The position numbers were made by a program, and so were the translations under genes. A stretch of 64,000 nucleotides of DNA from Paraburkholderia sp. BCC1886 (GTDB taxonomy: Bacteria; Pseudomonadota; Gammaproteobacteria; Burkholderiales; Burkholderiaceae), in assembly GCF_900996245.1 (NCBI RefSeq), contig NZ_CAAJGK010000036.1, forward strand, positions 62,001 through 126,000. The letters run 5' to 3'. Positions 1-10,300 of the stretch are shown here, in pieces; positions within the stretch are counted from its first letter, which is position 1; each line of letters begins with the position of its first letter. The notes under the pieces were generated by a model. It had not been told where the DNA came from and searched no databases. It saw only the letters and a program-made list of their open reading frames with translations.

Positions 1-921
1 GATCGCGGGCAGCGACGCGACCAGACCGGCGTGCAGAATCGTCATGCCGCGCGCCTGCACCAGGTAGATCGGAAACCACGTCAGGAAGAAGTAGGTCAGC
101 ACGTTGATGCAGTACTGCGCGAGATAGACGCCGAGCAGCATGCGGTTGGTCAGCAGTTGCCGCACGAGCGACCAGCCGCCGGCGTGGGCGATATCCTGCG
201 GCGGACGGCTGGCAGGAACCGTGGCCTGGCTCGCCGTATTCGCCACACCGCCGCCTTGCTGGATGTAGTCGAGTTCGGCGCGCGACACCCGCGGGTGATC
301 CGCGGGATTTTTCATCACCTTCAGCCAGGTCAGCGCGAGCAATAGTCCGGTTACGCCCATCACGAGATAAACCATGTGCCAGCCGAACGCATGCGTGAGC
401 CAGGCCATCAGCGGCGTGAACACGACGGCCGCGAAATATTGCGCGGCGTTGAAAATTGCGGATGCGGTGCCGCGTTCGTGAGTCGGAAACCAGCTGGCGA
501 CGACTTTGGCGTTGGCCGGAAAGGCGGGCGACTCGGCCGCGCCCATCAGGAAGCGCAGCACGAACAGCCCGGTGATCGCGGCGGCCGCGCTACCCAGCAA
601 GCCAATCGAGCTTTGCAGCAGCGTGAACACCGACCACAGGAAAATACTCGCCGCATAGACACGCCGCGCGCCGAAACGGTCGAGCAGCCAGCCGGCCGGC
701 AACTGCGACAGCACATAGGCCCAACTGAACGCGGAGAAAATGTAGCCCATGCGGATCGCGTCGAGCCCGAACTCGTCGCGCATCGCGGAGCCGGTCACGG
801 AAAGCGTCGCGCGGTCCGCGTAGTTGAACGTGGTGATCAGAAAGATCAGCAACAGGATCGCGTAGCGGACATTGGTGCGTTTCGCGACGTGCGCGGCGCT
901 GGCCGTGCGGCTGGTGTTCAT
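1..921 (-). CDS. MFS aldarate (glucarate/galactarate) transporter, C-terminus cut by window edge
   Basis: Inner-membrane major facilitator protein, probably importing D-glucarate/galactarate as a proton symporter (GudP/GarP-like, anion:cation symporter family). About 307 residues are visible from ATG at 921, covering the first half and part of the second helix bundle; the stop lies outside the window. The start runs MNTSRTAS, followed by a hydrophobic helix and the FNYADR motif typical of this subfamily, then the MFS loop 2-3 signature LLDRFGARR. It lies downstream of kdgD on the same strand, but a hairpin plus T run separates them, so it may be only partly co-transcribed. Substrate is inferred from family and neighbours. 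Confidence 0.85.
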   Translation of the reverse strand, partial: MNTSRTASAAHVAKRTNVRYAILLLIFLITTFNYADRATLSVTGSAMRDEFGLDAIRMGYIFSAFSWAYVLSQLPAGWLLDRFGARRVYAASIFLWSVFTLLQSSIGLLGSAAAAITGLFVLRFLMGAAESPAFPANAKVVASWFPTHERGTASAIFNAAQYFAAVVFTPLMAWLTHAFGWHMVYLVMGVTGLLLALTWLKVMKNPADHPRVSRAELDYIQQGGGVANTASQATVPASRPPQDIAHAGGWSLVRQLLTNRMLLGVYLAQYCINVLTYFFLTWFPIYLVQARGMTILHAGLVASLPAI

Positions 922-969
922 GCGATATCTCCGGAGTCTTATGATCGCGGGCAGTCCGAACCCGCCAGC

Positions 970-1001
970 AAAAACGCCCGGCGACGTTGCCGTGCCGGGC
1001 G
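970..1001 (-). terminator. Rho-independent terminator after kdgD
   Basis: Perfect 8-bp arms CGCCCGGC (975-982) and GCCGGGCG (994-1001) with an 11-nt loop. Read on the minus strand the hairpin is followed by five T (970-974). It sits between the kdgD stop (1068) and the MFS start (921), so it should end most kdgD transcripts before the transporter gene. Confidence 0.75.
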
Positions 1002-1067
1002 CCTCGCGATGTCTGGCGTCACCTGTGTGGTCTGATCGAACGACCTGGGGCGGCGCCGTTCGCCGTC

Positions 1068-1985
1068 TTACTGCGGTCCGAGCTTCTTGATGAGCGCGTC
1101 CAGCTGGCCCAGTTCCTCTTCGGTCAGATCCGTCAGCGGTGCGCGCACCGGACCGGCGCTGTGACCGACCAGCTTCGCACCCGCCTTCACGATGCTGACC
1201 GCGTAGCCCGCGCGACGATTGCGGATTGCCAGATACGGCAGGAAGAATTCGTCGATCAGCTTGCCGACCGTGGCGTGGTCGTCCGAGGCGATCGCGTGGT
1301 AGAAATCCATCGCCGTCTTCGGAATGAAGTTGAACACCGCCGACGAATACACCGGCACGCCCAGCGCCTTGTACGCGGCTGCGTAGACTTCCGCGGTCGG
1401 CAGGCCGCCGAGATACGAGAAGCGCTCGCCGAGGCGGCGGCGGATCGTCACCATGTTTTCGATTTCGCCCACGCCGTCCTTGAAACCGATCAGGTTCGGG
1501 CAGCTGTCGGCCAGACGTTCGAGCATGTCGGCGTTGAGCTTGGAGTTGGCGCGGTTGTAAATGATCACGCCCATGTTCGGCACCGACTTGCAGACCTCTT
1601 CGGCGTGCGCCGCGATCCCTTCCTGGCTGGCTTCGGTGAGATAGTGCGGCATCAGCAGAATGCCGTTCGCGCCATGACGCTCGGCTTCCTTCGCGTAGGC
1701 AATCGCTACACGGGTCGGGCCGCCCGCGCCCGCCAGAATCGGCACCTTGCCTTTGCAGACTTCGGTGGCCGTACGCACGACGTTCGAGTAATCGTCATGC
1801 GTGAGCGAGAAGAATTCGCCCGTGCCGCCGGCTACGAACAGCGCCGACGCACCATAGGGAGCAAGCCATTCGAGGCGCTCTGCATACGTGTCGGCGCGGA
1901 AGTCGCCTTGTTCGTCGAAGTCGGTAACGGGGAAGGACAGAAGGCCTTGCGAAACGATCTGCTTGAGTTCCTGCGGTGTCGTCAT
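1068..1985 (-). CDS. kdgD: 5-dehydro-4-deoxyglucarate dehydratase (KDG dehydratase/decarboxylase)
   Basis: Cytoplasmic class I aldolase-superfamily enzyme (DHDPS/NAL fold), EC 4.2.1.41. It converts 5-dehydro-4-deoxy-D-glucarate to 2-oxoglutarate semialdehyde, CO2 and water. The 305-residue length fits the family (about 300). The GGTGE turn is at 53-57, the Tyr of the active site at 143 (IIYNR) and the Schiff-base Lys at 169 (IGFKDG). It is transcribed divergently from garD, which supplies its substrate, across a 256-bp control region with two operator-like palindromes. The start at 1985 is the first ATG of the conserved frame; the ribosome binding site is weak. Confidence 0.93.
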   Translation of the reverse strand: MTTPQELKQIVSQGLLSFPVTDFDEQGDFRADTYAERLEWLAPYGASALFVAGGTGEFFSLTHDDYSNVVRTATEVCKGKVPILAGAGGPTRVAIAYAKEAERHGANGILLMPHYLTEASQEGIAAHAEEVCKSVPNMGVIIYNRANSKLNADMLERLADSCPNLIGFKDGVGEIENMVTIRRRLGERFSYLGGLPTAEVYAAAYKALGVPVYSSAVFNFIPKTAMDFYHAIASDDHATVGKLIDEFFLPYLAIRNRRAGYAVSIVKAGAKLVGHSAGPVRAPLTDLTEEELGQLDALIKKLGPQ

Positions 1986-2080
1986 GATGAATATCCAGGG
2001 GCGTCGGTTGGTCTGGGGCGGAGGCCGGTGGGTCTCCTAAGGCCTTGAATCAGGCTTGAATCAGGAAATAGAGATTTCTT

Positions 2081-2094
2081 ATACGTCATCGTAC
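2081..2094. promoter_or_regulatory. Operator-like 14-bp palindrome, kdgD side
   Basis: ATACGTCATCGTAC, an imperfect palindrome of GntR/FadR-subfamily type (GTA..G.C..C.TAC pattern). It matches the reverse complement of 2183-2196 at 13 of 14 positions, so the two sites face each other across the kdgD-garD divergent region. It is 95 bp upstream of the kdgD start. Confidence 0.55.
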
Positions 2095-2146
2095 AACAAG
2101 ATATCGGGCAACTCAACGGGGTTTTCACGGCATAATGCTGGCCCTA

Positions 2147-2156
2147 GGGTAAATAC
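2147..2156 (+). promoter_or_regulatory. GGGTAAATAC element upstream of garD
   Basis: GGGTAAATAC followed shortly by CGTCTGCAC. The same element (GGGTAAATAC then CGTCTGTAC) recurs at 5860-5869 in front of the TRAP operon, in each case 26-35 bp before a palindromic operator. It could be a promoter core or an activator site; function is inferred only from recurrence. Confidence 0.4.
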
Positions 2157-2182
2157 GGAACGTCTGCACCTAATTCCATGTT

Positions 2183-2196
2183 GTAGGATGACGTAT
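2183..2196. promoter_or_regulatory. Operator-like 14-bp palindrome, garD side
   Basis: GTAGGATGACGTAT, extended by TT on the left to TTGTAGGATGACGTAT. It is the near-exact inverse of 2081-2094 and is 45 bp upstream of the garD start, a position suited to repression. Confidence 0.55.
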
Positions 2197-2241
2197 GAAT
2201 AGCTGGCGCAGTACGCGTGCAGCGCCACAAGGATCGACGCA

Positions 2242-3831
2242 ATGCAACTCACACCCCTCTATATACGCGTGCACCCCAACGACAATGTCGCGATCGTCGT
2301 CAACGACGGCGGTCTGGGTGAGGGCGCGGTGTTTCCCGATGGTCTGGTCCTGCGCGAGCGTGTGCCGCAAGGGCATAAGGTCGCGCTGGCCGACCTGGCC
2401 GAAGGCGACGAGGTCATCCGCTATAACGTGGTGATCGGGTATGCGCAGAAGGCGCTGCCGAAGGGAAGCTGGATCAACGAACACGTCATCCGTATGCCGA
2501 GCCCGCCCGGACTCGAAGACCTGCCGATCGCCACCATCAAGGGCCCGGACATGCCGCCGCTCGAAGGCTTCACGTTCGAGGGTTATCGCAATGCGGACGG
2601 CTCGGTCGGCTCGCGCAACATCCTGGCCATCACGACCACCGTGCAGTGCGTGGCCGACGTGGTCCAGCACGCAGTCACGCGCATCAAGGCCGAACTGCTG
2701 CCGCACTATCCGAATGTCGACGACGTGGTGAGCCTCGGCCATACGTATGGTTGCGGCGTGGCGATCGACGCGCCCGACGCGATGGTGCCGATCCGCACGG
2801 TCCGCAATATCAGCCTGAATCCGAATTTCGGCGGCGAAGTGATGATGGTGAGCCTCGGCTGCGAGAAGCTGCAGCCGGAACGCCTGATGCCGCCCGGCAC
2901 GATCCCGATCGCGGCGGCCGCGAACGTGGCCGAGGTCGCGGACATCGGCGATATCACCGCCGACCAGAACGGCGGCGTGGTCGTGTTGCAGGACGACGCG
3001 CACGTCGGTTTCCAGTCGATGATCGAATCGATCATGAGAATGGCCGACGGCCACCTGCAGCGTTTGAACAACCGGCGTCGCGAAACCTGCCCGGCCGCCG
3101 ATCTCGTGATCGGCGTGCAATGCGGCGGCAGCGACGCGTTTTCGGGACTCACGGCGAACCCCGCCGTCGGCTTCGCGACCGATCTGCTGGTACGCGCCGG
3201 CGCCACCGTGATGTTCTCCGAAGTCACCGAAGTGCGCGACGGCGTGGATCAGCTCACGGCGCGCGCGGCAAATCCGGAAGTCGCCGCGGCGATCATCCGC
3301 GAGATGCAGTGGTACGACGATTATCTGAAGCGCGGCGGCGCGGACCGCAGCGCCAACACCACGCCGGGCAACAAGAAGGGCGGCTTGTCGAACATCGTCG
3401 AGAAGGCGATGGGCTCGATCATCAAGTCGGGCAATTCGCCGATCTCGGGCGTCCTCTCGCCCGGCGAGAAGGTCAAACAGAAGGGCCTGATTTACGCGGC
3501 TACGCCGGCCAGCGATTTCATCTGCGGCACGTTGCAACTGGCCGCGGGGATCAACCTGCATGTATTCACGACTGGGCGCGGCACGCCGTATAGCCTTGCC
3601 GAAGTCCCGGTGATCAAGGTCGCGACCCGCTCCGATCTCGCGCGCCGCTGGCACGATTTGATGGATATCGATGCGGGCACCATCGCGACGGGCGCGGCGA
3701 CGATCGAAGACGTGGGTTGGGAGTTGTTCCGCCTGATGCTCGACGTCGCCAGCGGACGCAAGGAAACCTGCGCCGAAAAACTCAAACTGCACAATGCGTT
3801 GACGCTGTTCAACCCGGCGCCGGTGACCTGA
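2242..3831 (+). CDS. garD: Galactarate dehydratase
   Basis: UxaA/GarD-family iron-dependent dehydratase, EC 4.2.1.42, converting galactarate (meso) to 5-dehydro-4-deoxy-D-glucarate in the cytoplasm. At 529 residues it is close to E. coli GarD. The N-terminal about 100 residues form the SAF-like domain ([10 protein letters not shown], then a short linker); the remainder is the catalytic domain with conserved Cys motifs ([23 protein letters not shown]) and the glycine/asparagine segment [13 protein letters not shown] at 2242 has AAGGA 8 bp upstream. It is the first gene of a rightward operon with a uronate dehydrogenase and a lactonase. It could in principle act on related aldarates. Confidence 0.92.
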   Translation: MQLTPLYIRVHPNDNVAIVVNDGGLGEGAVFPDGLVLRERVPQGHKVALADLAEGDEVIRYNVVIGYAQKALPKGSWINEHVIRMPSPPGLEDLPIATIKGPDMPPLEGFTFEGYRNADGSVGSRNILAITTTVQCVADVVQHAVTRIKAELLPHYPNVDDVVSLGHTYGCGVAIDAPDAMVPIRTVRNISLNPNFGGEVMMVSLGCEKLQPERLMPPGTIPIAAAANVAEVADIGDITADQNGGVVVLQDDAHVGFQSMIESIMRMADGHLQRLNNRRRETCPAADLVIGVQCGGSDAFSGLTANPAVGFATDLLVRAGATVMFSEVTEVRDGVDQLTARAANPEVAAAIIREMQWYDDYLKRGGADRSANTTPGNKKGGLSNIVEKAMGSIIKSGNSPISGVLSPGEKVKQKGLIYAATPASDFICGTLQLAAGINLHVFTTGRGTPYSLAEVPVIKVATRSDLARRWHDLMDIDAGTIATGAATIEDVGWELFRLMLDVASGRKETCAEKLKLHNALTLFNPAPVT

Positions 3832-3887
3832 CGCGGGCGATTTAGCCCGAGGGCCTTCGCCGACCGCCACATTCCATCGATAAAGAC

Positions 3888-4730
3888 ATGACCGACTCGA
3901 CGCTCGAGCGCCCCACGGCGCACAAACCCTTTCGCCGTCTGCTGCTCACGGGCGCGGCCGGCAACCTCGGCAAACAGATGCGCGGCGCGCTCGGCGCGTG
4001 GGCGGACACGGTCCGTGTGAGTGATATCGCGCCGCTCGGTGAACTGGCCGAACACGAAGAAGCCGCAATCGTCGATCTCGCCGACGAAGCCGCGGTGCAC
4101 GCACTGCTCGAAGGCGTGGATGCGGTGATCCACCTCGGCGGCATCTCCGTCGAAGCGCCATTCGAAGATCTGCTCGAAGCGAATATTCGCGGCCTGTACA
4201 ACCTGTATTCTGCAGCGCAGAAGCAGGGCGTGAAGCGCATCGTCTACGCGAGTTCGAATCATGCGGTGGGTTTCCATCCAACCACTTCGGTGGTCGATAT
4301 CGACGCGCCGCTGCGGCCCGACAGTCTGTATGGCGTGACCAAGTGTTTCGGCGAATCGCTGTCGCGCTACTACTTCGACCGTTTCGGTCTGGAGACGGTG
4401 TGCTTGCGCATCGGCTCGTCGTTCGAGCAGCCAAAGAACCCGCGCATGCTCGTCACCTATCTGAGTTATCGCGACTTCATCGAACTGGTGCGCTGCTCGC
4501 TGTTCACGAACCGCGTCGGTCACGCAATCGTGTATGGCGTGTCGGATAACCGCATCAAATGGGTGGACAACACGAAGGCCGCGTTCCTCGGTTTTCGTCC
4601 GCAGGACAGCTCGGCGCAATTCGAACATCTGTTCCCGGTGGCGGCGCCGAGCGCCGAACTCGACGATCCCACGCAGCAGTTCCAGGGCGGCGCGTTCGTG
4701 CTGGCCGGCCCGATGGAACCGAAGCGGTGA
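3888..4730 (+). CDS. udh: NAD-dependent uronate dehydrogenase
   Basis: Extended SDR (epimerase-like) enzyme, EC 1.1.1.203, oxidising D-galacturonate and D-glucuronate to the corresponding aldarolactones with NAD+. The Rossmann motif TGAAGNLG is at 21-28, the SSN segment at 122-124, and the catalytic Tyr148-x-x-x-Lys152 in YGVTK. The 280-residue length is slightly longer than characterised Udh proteins (about 265-275) because of an N-terminal tail of about 14 residues. It lies 56 bp after garD, and its stop overlaps the GTG start of the lactonase, which takes its product. Specificity is inferred from family and context. Confidence 0.87.
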   Translation: MTDSTLERPTAHKPFRRLLLTGAAGNLGKQMRGALGAWADTVRVSDIAPLGELAEHEEAAIVDLADEAAVHALLEGVDAVIHLGGISVEAPFEDLLEANIRGLYNLYSAAQKQGVKRIVYASSNHAVGFHPTTSVVDIDAPLRPDSLYGVTKCFGESLSRYYFDRFGLETVCLRIGSSFEQPKNPRMLVTYLSYRDFIELVRCSLFTNRVGHAIVYGVSDNRIKWVDNTKAAFLGFRPQDSSAQFEHLFPVAAPSAELDDPTQQFQGGAFVLAGPMEPKR

Positions 4731-5662
4731 GCGGCGCGACGCCGCGAGTCGAGCGTGTCGAAGCGGCAGGCCAGGCGCCCGCGATGGTCGGCGAGAGCCC
4801 GGTCTGGCGCGCGGGCGAGCAGGCGCTTTATTGGGTCGATATTCCCGCGCAGAAAATCGTGCGTTTGCGGATCGAAACCGGTGCGCGCGCCGAGTGGCGT
4901 TTGCCCGAGAAGGTGGCGTGCATCGCGTTCGATCACGAGGGCAAGGTATTGGCGGGGTGCGAGAGCGGACTCTTCGCGCTGACCCTGCCCGAGCCTGACG
5001 GCAACGACACGTCGCAGGACGTGACCGGCCGCAGACTCGCGGCGCCATCGTTTGCGTGCGACGACATGCGTTTTAACGACGGTCGCTGCGACCGGCAAGG
5101 CCGCTTCTGGGCCGGCACGATGGTGCAGGACATGGCGGCCGCGAATCCGGCGGGCGCGCTGTACCGTTTCGACGCACGCGGCGTGCTGTCCGCGCCCATC
5201 GTCGATGCACTCATTACGCAGAACGGTCTTGGCTGGTCGCCCGACGGCGCGACGATGTATCTGTCGGACTCGCATCCGTCACGCCGCCTGATCTGGGCGT
5301 TCGATTACGACGTCGATGCGGGCGAGCCGCGCAATCGCCGGGTGTTCGCCGATCTGCACAAGTATGCGGGGCGCCCGGATGGCGCCGCCGTGGATGCCGA
5401 CGGTTGCTACTGGATCTGCGCCAACGACGCGGGCTTGCTGCTGCGCTTCACACCGCAAGGCAAGCTCGACCGGCAGATTGCCGTCCCGCCGAGCAAGCCG
5501 GCCATGTGCGCGTTCGGTGGCCACGATCTGACGACGCTGTACGTCACGTCGATCCGTCCCGGCGCCAATGCGACCGAACACGATGGACATCTTTTCGCCG
5601 TGCGTCCCGGTGTGAGCGGGCTACCGGAACCCGAGTTCGCGGGAAAGCTTCAGGAACGATGA
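4727..5662 (+). CDS. SMP-30/gluconolactonase-family aldarolactonase
   Basis: Six-bladed beta-propeller lactonase (SMP-30/regucalcin/LRE family), predicted to hydrolyse galactaro- or glucarolactone made by Udh to the open aldarate. The start is chosen as GTG at 4727, overlapping the udh stop (GTGA), giving 311 residues as usual for the family; the frame stays open upstream to 4559 but that part lies inside udh. Metal-site motifs are visible: Glu in VGESPVW near the N-terminus, Asn/Asp in RFNDGRCD, NGLGWSPDG and YLSDS. Overlap with udh implies translational coupling. Pseudomonas uses a family member for the same step; the exact lactone ring size is not visible. Confidence 0.85.
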   Translation: MSGATPRVERVEAAGQAPAMVGESPVWRAGEQALYWVDIPAQKIVRLRIETGARAEWRLPEKVACIAFDHEGKVLAGCESGLFALTLPEPDGNDTSQDVTGRRLAAPSFACDDMRFNDGRCDRQGRFWAGTMVQDMAAANPAGALYRFDARGVLSAPIVDALITQNGLGWSPDGATMYLSDSHPSRRLIWAFDYDVDAGEPRNRRVFADLHKYAGRPDGAAVDADGCYWICANDAGLLLRFTPQGKLDRQIAVPPSKPAMCAFGGHDLTTLYVTSIRPGANATEHDGHLFAVRPGVSGLPEPEFAGKLQER

Positions 5663-5703
5663 TCTTCGACTCACGCCCGGTACGTCACATCTCGAATAGA
5701 TTC

Positions 5704-5720
5704 ATCGCTTGTCGTACAAC
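5704..5720. promoter_or_regulatory. Weak operator-like half site
   Basis: Contains TTGTCGTACAA (5709-5719), whose right half TCGTAC matches the other operators in this regulon (2081-2094, 5905-5918), but the left half is degenerate. TTGT/ACAA flank a 3-bp centre. It may be a secondary site. Confidence 0.3.
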
Positions 5721-5859
5721 ATAATTACTGAAACACCCCACTTTAGTCTCGTTTCGCCAACAATTCGAAGGACGTGCGGCCGTTTGTCCGCGCGTTCTTC
5801 GCGTCGCCTTTATCTCTCACATCCCTATGCCCCGTGCGATTCATGCCGATCTGGCGTGC

Positions 5860-5869
5860 GGGTAAATAC
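5860..5869 (+). promoter_or_regulatory. GGGTAAATAC element upstream of the TRAP operon
   Basis: Exact repeat of the decamer at 2147-2156, followed by CGTCTGTAC. It sits 35 bp before the 5905-5918 palindrome, against 26 bp in the garD promoter, a difference of about one helical turn. Confidence 0.4.
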
Positions 5870-5904
5870 CGTCTGTACAAGCTAAAACACCTTTTATAGA
5901 CTTC

Positions 5905-5918
5905 GTATGTCGTCGTAC
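5905..5918. promoter_or_regulatory. Operator-like palindrome of the TRAP operon
   Basis: GTATGTCGTCGTAC, an imperfect palindrome (10 of 14 positions symmetric) of GntR/FadR type. It is the best site in the window and shares its right half TCGTAC with 2081-2094. A TTATAG sequence just upstream could be a -10 box that the regulator would cover. Confidence 0.55.
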
Positions 5919-6130
5919 AACGTATGAGCCCAAACAAACGGCTTTCTGTTGTAGGAAGAGTAAGAGAAGTGATCTGACAAGGAGCGCCGGGATCGTGCTG
6001 AACACAGCACACGGCCCGGCAACGCACGCCGTGCCGCCTGCCCTGTGCGGCGCGTGTGCCTGGAGACGCATCACCACACTGTCGATTCCACGAGCGGCCC
6101 AGGCCGGCCGCTCCGTGAGCGGCTGGATGA

Positions 6131-7147
<1,017 letters not shown>

Positions 7148-7217
7148 GCGGCGCTCCAGCGGCTGGACAGATTCCGAAGAGCAAATAAAAAGTCCGTTGC
7201 AAGCAAGGATGGGATCA

Positions 7218-7697
7218 ATGAGATTCATAAAGCGCCCGAACGATGTCCTGTTCCAGTTGCTGGTGATCGTCGCGTCGGTGAGCCTTGCCTCACTGAGTCT
7301 GCTGGTGATTTACAGCGTCGTGATGCGCTATGTCTTCAACGACGCGCCCGACTTCGTCGAGCCGATCGCACTGCTTCTGGTGATCGTGATCGCGATGTTC
7401 GGCGCGGCGCTCAAGGTACGCGAGGGCGGTCATATCGGGCTCGACTCGCTGGTCAAGAAATTGCCGCCGAAGGGGCAGACGGCGGCCCATGCATTCCAGC
7501 ATCTTTGTCTGATTGCACTGGCGGTGGCGATTTTCTTCGGCTGCCTGCAGATGGCCGATACGACGATGGACGACAAGATTCCGATTCTGGGCTTGCCCGA
7601 AGCGCTGCGTTATCTGATCCCGGTGATCGCCAGCGTGTGCATCGCATTGTTCTCTTTAGAGAACCTGTTAGGGCTTTTCGCTCAGAAACAAAACTAG
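7218..7697 (+). CDS. TRAP transporter small permease, DctQ family
   Basis: Four-helix inner-membrane subunit that joins DctM to form the TRAP permease. The start is taken at ATG 7218 (MRFIKRPND) because AAGGATGGG lies 5 bp upstream; upstream in-frame ATGs at 7197 and 7209 would add charged residues before the first helix. The product is 159 residues, normal for DctQ, with hydrophobic segments near 15-40, 50-70, 95-115 and 130-150 and the family pattern VMRYVFNDAPDFVEPIALLL. Only 7 bp separate it from dctM. Confidence 0.9.
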   Translation: MRFIKRPNDVLFQLLVIVASVSLASLSLLVIYSVVMRYVFNDAPDFVEPIALLLVIVIAMFGAALKVREGGHIGLDSLVKKLPPKGQTAAHAFQHLCLIALAVAIFFGCLQMADTTMDDKIPILGLPEALRYLIPVIASVCIALFSLENLLGLFAQKQN

Positions 7698-7704
7698 AAG
7701 AACC

Positions 7705-9057
7705 ATGGAACTCGCCATCCTCTCTGTCAGTTTTCTCGTTTTCCTGCTGTTCGGTGTGCCGGTTTCATTTGCGTTGGGACTGTCGTGCGTCCTGACGTAT
7801 CTCTACGAGGGACTGCCGGCAGCGACCGCCATGCAGTCGATGATCTCGGGAATGAACGCGTTCTCGTTTCTCGCGGTGCCGTTCTTTATTTTCTCCGGCG
7901 AACTGATGCTGCACGGCGGTATCGCGGACCGCATCCTGCGCTTCGCGCAAGCCACGGTAGGCCACTTTCGCGGCGGACTCGGCATGGCCAACGTGGTTGC
8001 GTGCACGCTGTTCGGCGGCGTATCCGGCTCGCCTACCGCAGACACCTCGGCGATGGGCGGCGTGGTCATTCCGCTGATGAAGCGCGAAGGCTATAGCGCG
8101 GCCTATGCGGTCAACGTGACGACGCACTCGTCGCTCGCCGGCGCGTTGATGCCGACGTCGACCAACATGATCATCTACGCGTTCGCGGCGCAAGGCATTA
8201 CGGGCACGCTGAACGGCCACGCGATGAGCGGCGTGTCGATCGGCGACCTGCTGTTCTCCGGTCTGCTGCCGGTGTTGTGGGTAATGGGTTTCGTGCTGAT
8301 CGCGGCTTACTGGCAGGCGGTGCGTTACGGCTACCCGCGTCGCCCGGACGGTTCGACGGAACTGCAGCGCTTTCCCGGCTGGCTCGCGGTGTTTCGCACG
8401 TTCCTCGGCGCATTGCCGGGCTTGATGGTGATCGCGATCATTCTGGTGTGCGTGGCCAAAGGCATTGCGACGGCGACGGAAGCGGCTGCGATTGCGGTGT
8501 TCTATTCGCTCGTGCTGACCATCGTCGTGTATCGCACGATGACGATGAAGAAGCTGTTCTTCGCGCTCTCCAAAGCGGCTAAAACCACCGGCGTCGTGTT
8601 GCTGCTGATCGGCGTGTCGAACATGCTGCGCTACCAGATGGCGTATCTCGAGATTCCCGACGCGATCGAGCACATGCTCGACGGCGCGACCAGCATGCCG
8701 TGGCTGATGCTGCTGTACATCAACCTCATCCAGATTTTCCTCGGTACCTTCGTGGATATGGCGGCGCACATCCTGATCACCACGCCGCTGTTCCTGCCGA
8801 TGGCGATGCATAGCGGGGTCGGCCCGGTGCAGTTCGGCATCATGATTCTGCTCAATTGCGCATTGGGTCTCGTGCATCCGCCGATCGGCTCGGTGCAGTT
8901 CATCGGCTGTGCGATCGGCAACGTGTCGATCGGCGAGACCACCAAGGTGGCGTGGCCGTATTACCTCGCGATTTTCAGCGCGATCAACATCGTCACCTAC
9001 GTCCCGATGTTTTCGACGTGGCTGCCCAGCATCATCAACGGGCACCCCGTTTATTGA
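7705..9057 (+). CDS. TRAP transporter large permease, DctM family
   Basis: The ion-coupled membrane subunit of the TRAP transporter, 450 residues with about 11-12 hydrophobic segments. Family hallmarks include PFFIFSGELMLHGGIADRI, the GGVSGSPTADTSAMG re-entrant segment and the second-half hairpin with HPPIGSV. It acts with the DctQ protein immediately upstream and the DctP receptor, using a Na+ gradient in characterised members. The porin gene starts 43 bp downstream, so outer and inner membrane uptake steps are co-expressed. Confidence 0.93.
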   Translation: MELAILSVSFLVFLLFGVPVSFALGLSCVLTYLYEGLPAATAMQSMISGMNAFSFLAVPFFIFSGELMLHGGIADRILRFAQATVGHFRGGLGMANVVACTLFGGVSGSPTADTSAMGGVVIPLMKREGYSAAYAVNVTTHSSLAGALMPTSTNMIIYAFAAQGITGTLNGHAMSGVSIGDLLFSGLLPVLWVMGFVLIAAYWQAVRYGYPRRPDGSTELQRFPGWLAVFRTFLGALPGLMVIAIILVCVAKGIATATEAAAIAVFYSLVLTIVVYRTMTMKKLFFALSKAAKTTGVVLLLIGVSNMLRYQMAYLEIPDAIEHMLDGATSMPWLMLLYINLIQIFLGTFVDMAAHILITTPLFLPMAMHSGVGPVQFGIMILLNCALGLVHPPIGSVQFIGCAIGNVSIGETTKVAWPYYLAIFSAINIVTYVPMFSTWLPSIINGHPVY

Positions 9058-9100
9058 TTTGTAACACCGATAAAAAACAGGTTTCTACAGAGGAGAAGCA

Positions 9101-10300
9101 ATGAAAAAGGTCATCGCAACTTCAGCCCTCGGGCTGGTCGCCATCGGCGCGCATGCTCAAAGCAGCGTGACGCTGTATGGGATCGTCGATACCGGGATTG
9201 GCTACCAGAGCAGCCAGACTTCGCTGGGCTCGACGACCGGGGGTCACTCGGTCGTGAAGATGGTCAACGGCATCTGGGCCGGTAGCCGTTTCGGCCTCAA
9301 GGGCGCAGAAGATCTGGGCGGCGGCACGCGCGCCATTTTCCAGTTGGAAGAGGGCTACAACAGCGCGACCGGCGCGCAATCCACCTCGGGTCTCGCGTTC
9401 AATCGCCAGGCTTACGTGGGTATCGCCAACGCCACTTACGGTACGTTGACGGCCGGTCGTCAATACACGCCGTATTACACGCTGCTCGCACCGTATAGCC
9501 CGACGACGTGGCTGACGGGCGCCTACGGCGCGCATCCGGGCGATCTCGACTCGATGGACACGCTGTATCGCGCGAACAATTCGCTGGTGTACACGTCGCC
9601 GAGTATGTACGGTCTGACGGTCAGCGGTTCGTATTCGGTGGGCGGAGTGGCGGGCAGTTTGAATGCGGGTTCGACGTGGAGCGCGGCGTTGCAATACCTG
9701 AACGGCCCGTTCGGCATCGCGGCCGGTTTCCAGCGCGTCAACAACTCGACGCCCGGCGGCGGCGCATGGGGTACCGACTCGACGATGTCGAACGCAGGCG
9801 CAGAAGCCGGCGTGTCGGGTATCAACAACGGCTATCAGACGGCCCAGGCGCAGCAGCGCGTCGCGGTGACCGGCGGCTATACGTTCAGCCCGCAGTGGGA
9901 CGTGTCGTTCTCGTACTCGAACGTGCAATACATTCCGGGCGTGAACTCGAAGTTCCGCAGCCAGGCCACCTTCAACACCGCCGGCGCCGTGCTGCACTTC
10001 AAGGCAGTGACGGCGCTCGACCTGGCCGCGGGCTACAGCTACACGCGCGCGACCGAGTCGAACGGCATCCAGAGTTCGGCGCGTTATCAGCAATTCAATC
10101 TGTCGCAGTACTACAGCCTGTCCAAGCGTACGGGACTGTATGCGGTGGAAGCGTATCAACGCGCGAGCGGCCAGACGATCGGCACGAACGGCACCAGCAT
10201 CATCGACGCGACCGCGGATATCGGCGACGGCCAGAACAGCGCGCCGTCTTCGTCACGCAGTCAGTTTGCGGCGGGTGTGGGCATCATTCACCGCTTCTGA
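9101..10300 (+). CDS. Gram-negative (trimeric type) porin
   Basis: Outer-membrane beta-barrel of the Burkholderia/Neisseria porin family, 399 residues. A 19-residue signal peptide ending AHA is followed by QSSVTLYGIVDTG, the standard first strand. The chain ends in Phe (GIIHRF), the BAM recognition residue. The gene has GAGGAGAAGC before ATG. As last gene of the TRAP operon it probably admits uronates or aldarates across the outer membrane. Its stop overlaps the end of the convergent urea transporter gene by 13 bp, and a perfect hairpin lies 20 bp downstream. Confidence 0.92.
   Translation: MKKVIATSALGLVAIGAHAQSSVTLYGIVDTGIGYQSSQTSLGSTTGGHSVVKMVNGIWAGSRFGLKGAEDLGGGTRAIFQLEEGYNSATGAQSTSGLAFNRQAYVGIANATYGTLTAGRQYTPYYTLLAPYSPTTWLTGAYGAHPGDLDSMDTLYRANNSLVYTSPSMYGLTVSGSYSVGGVAGSLNAGSTWSAALQYLNGPFGIAAGFQRVNNSTPGGGAWGTDSTMSNAGAEAGVSGINNGYQTAQAQQRVAVTGGYTFSPQWDVSFSYSNVQYIPGVNSKFRSQATFNTAGAVLHFKAVTALDLAAGYSYTRATESNGIQSSARYQQFNLSQYYSLSKRTGLYAVEAYQRASGQTIGTNGTSIIDATADIGDGQNSAPSSSRSQFAAGVGIIHRF

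Noticed and set aside
2170..3870. 566-codon open frame on the minus strand opposite garD
   Set aside because: Arg/His/Asp-rich and without a family; the plus strand has a clear GarD protein. High GC content lengthens such mirror frames.
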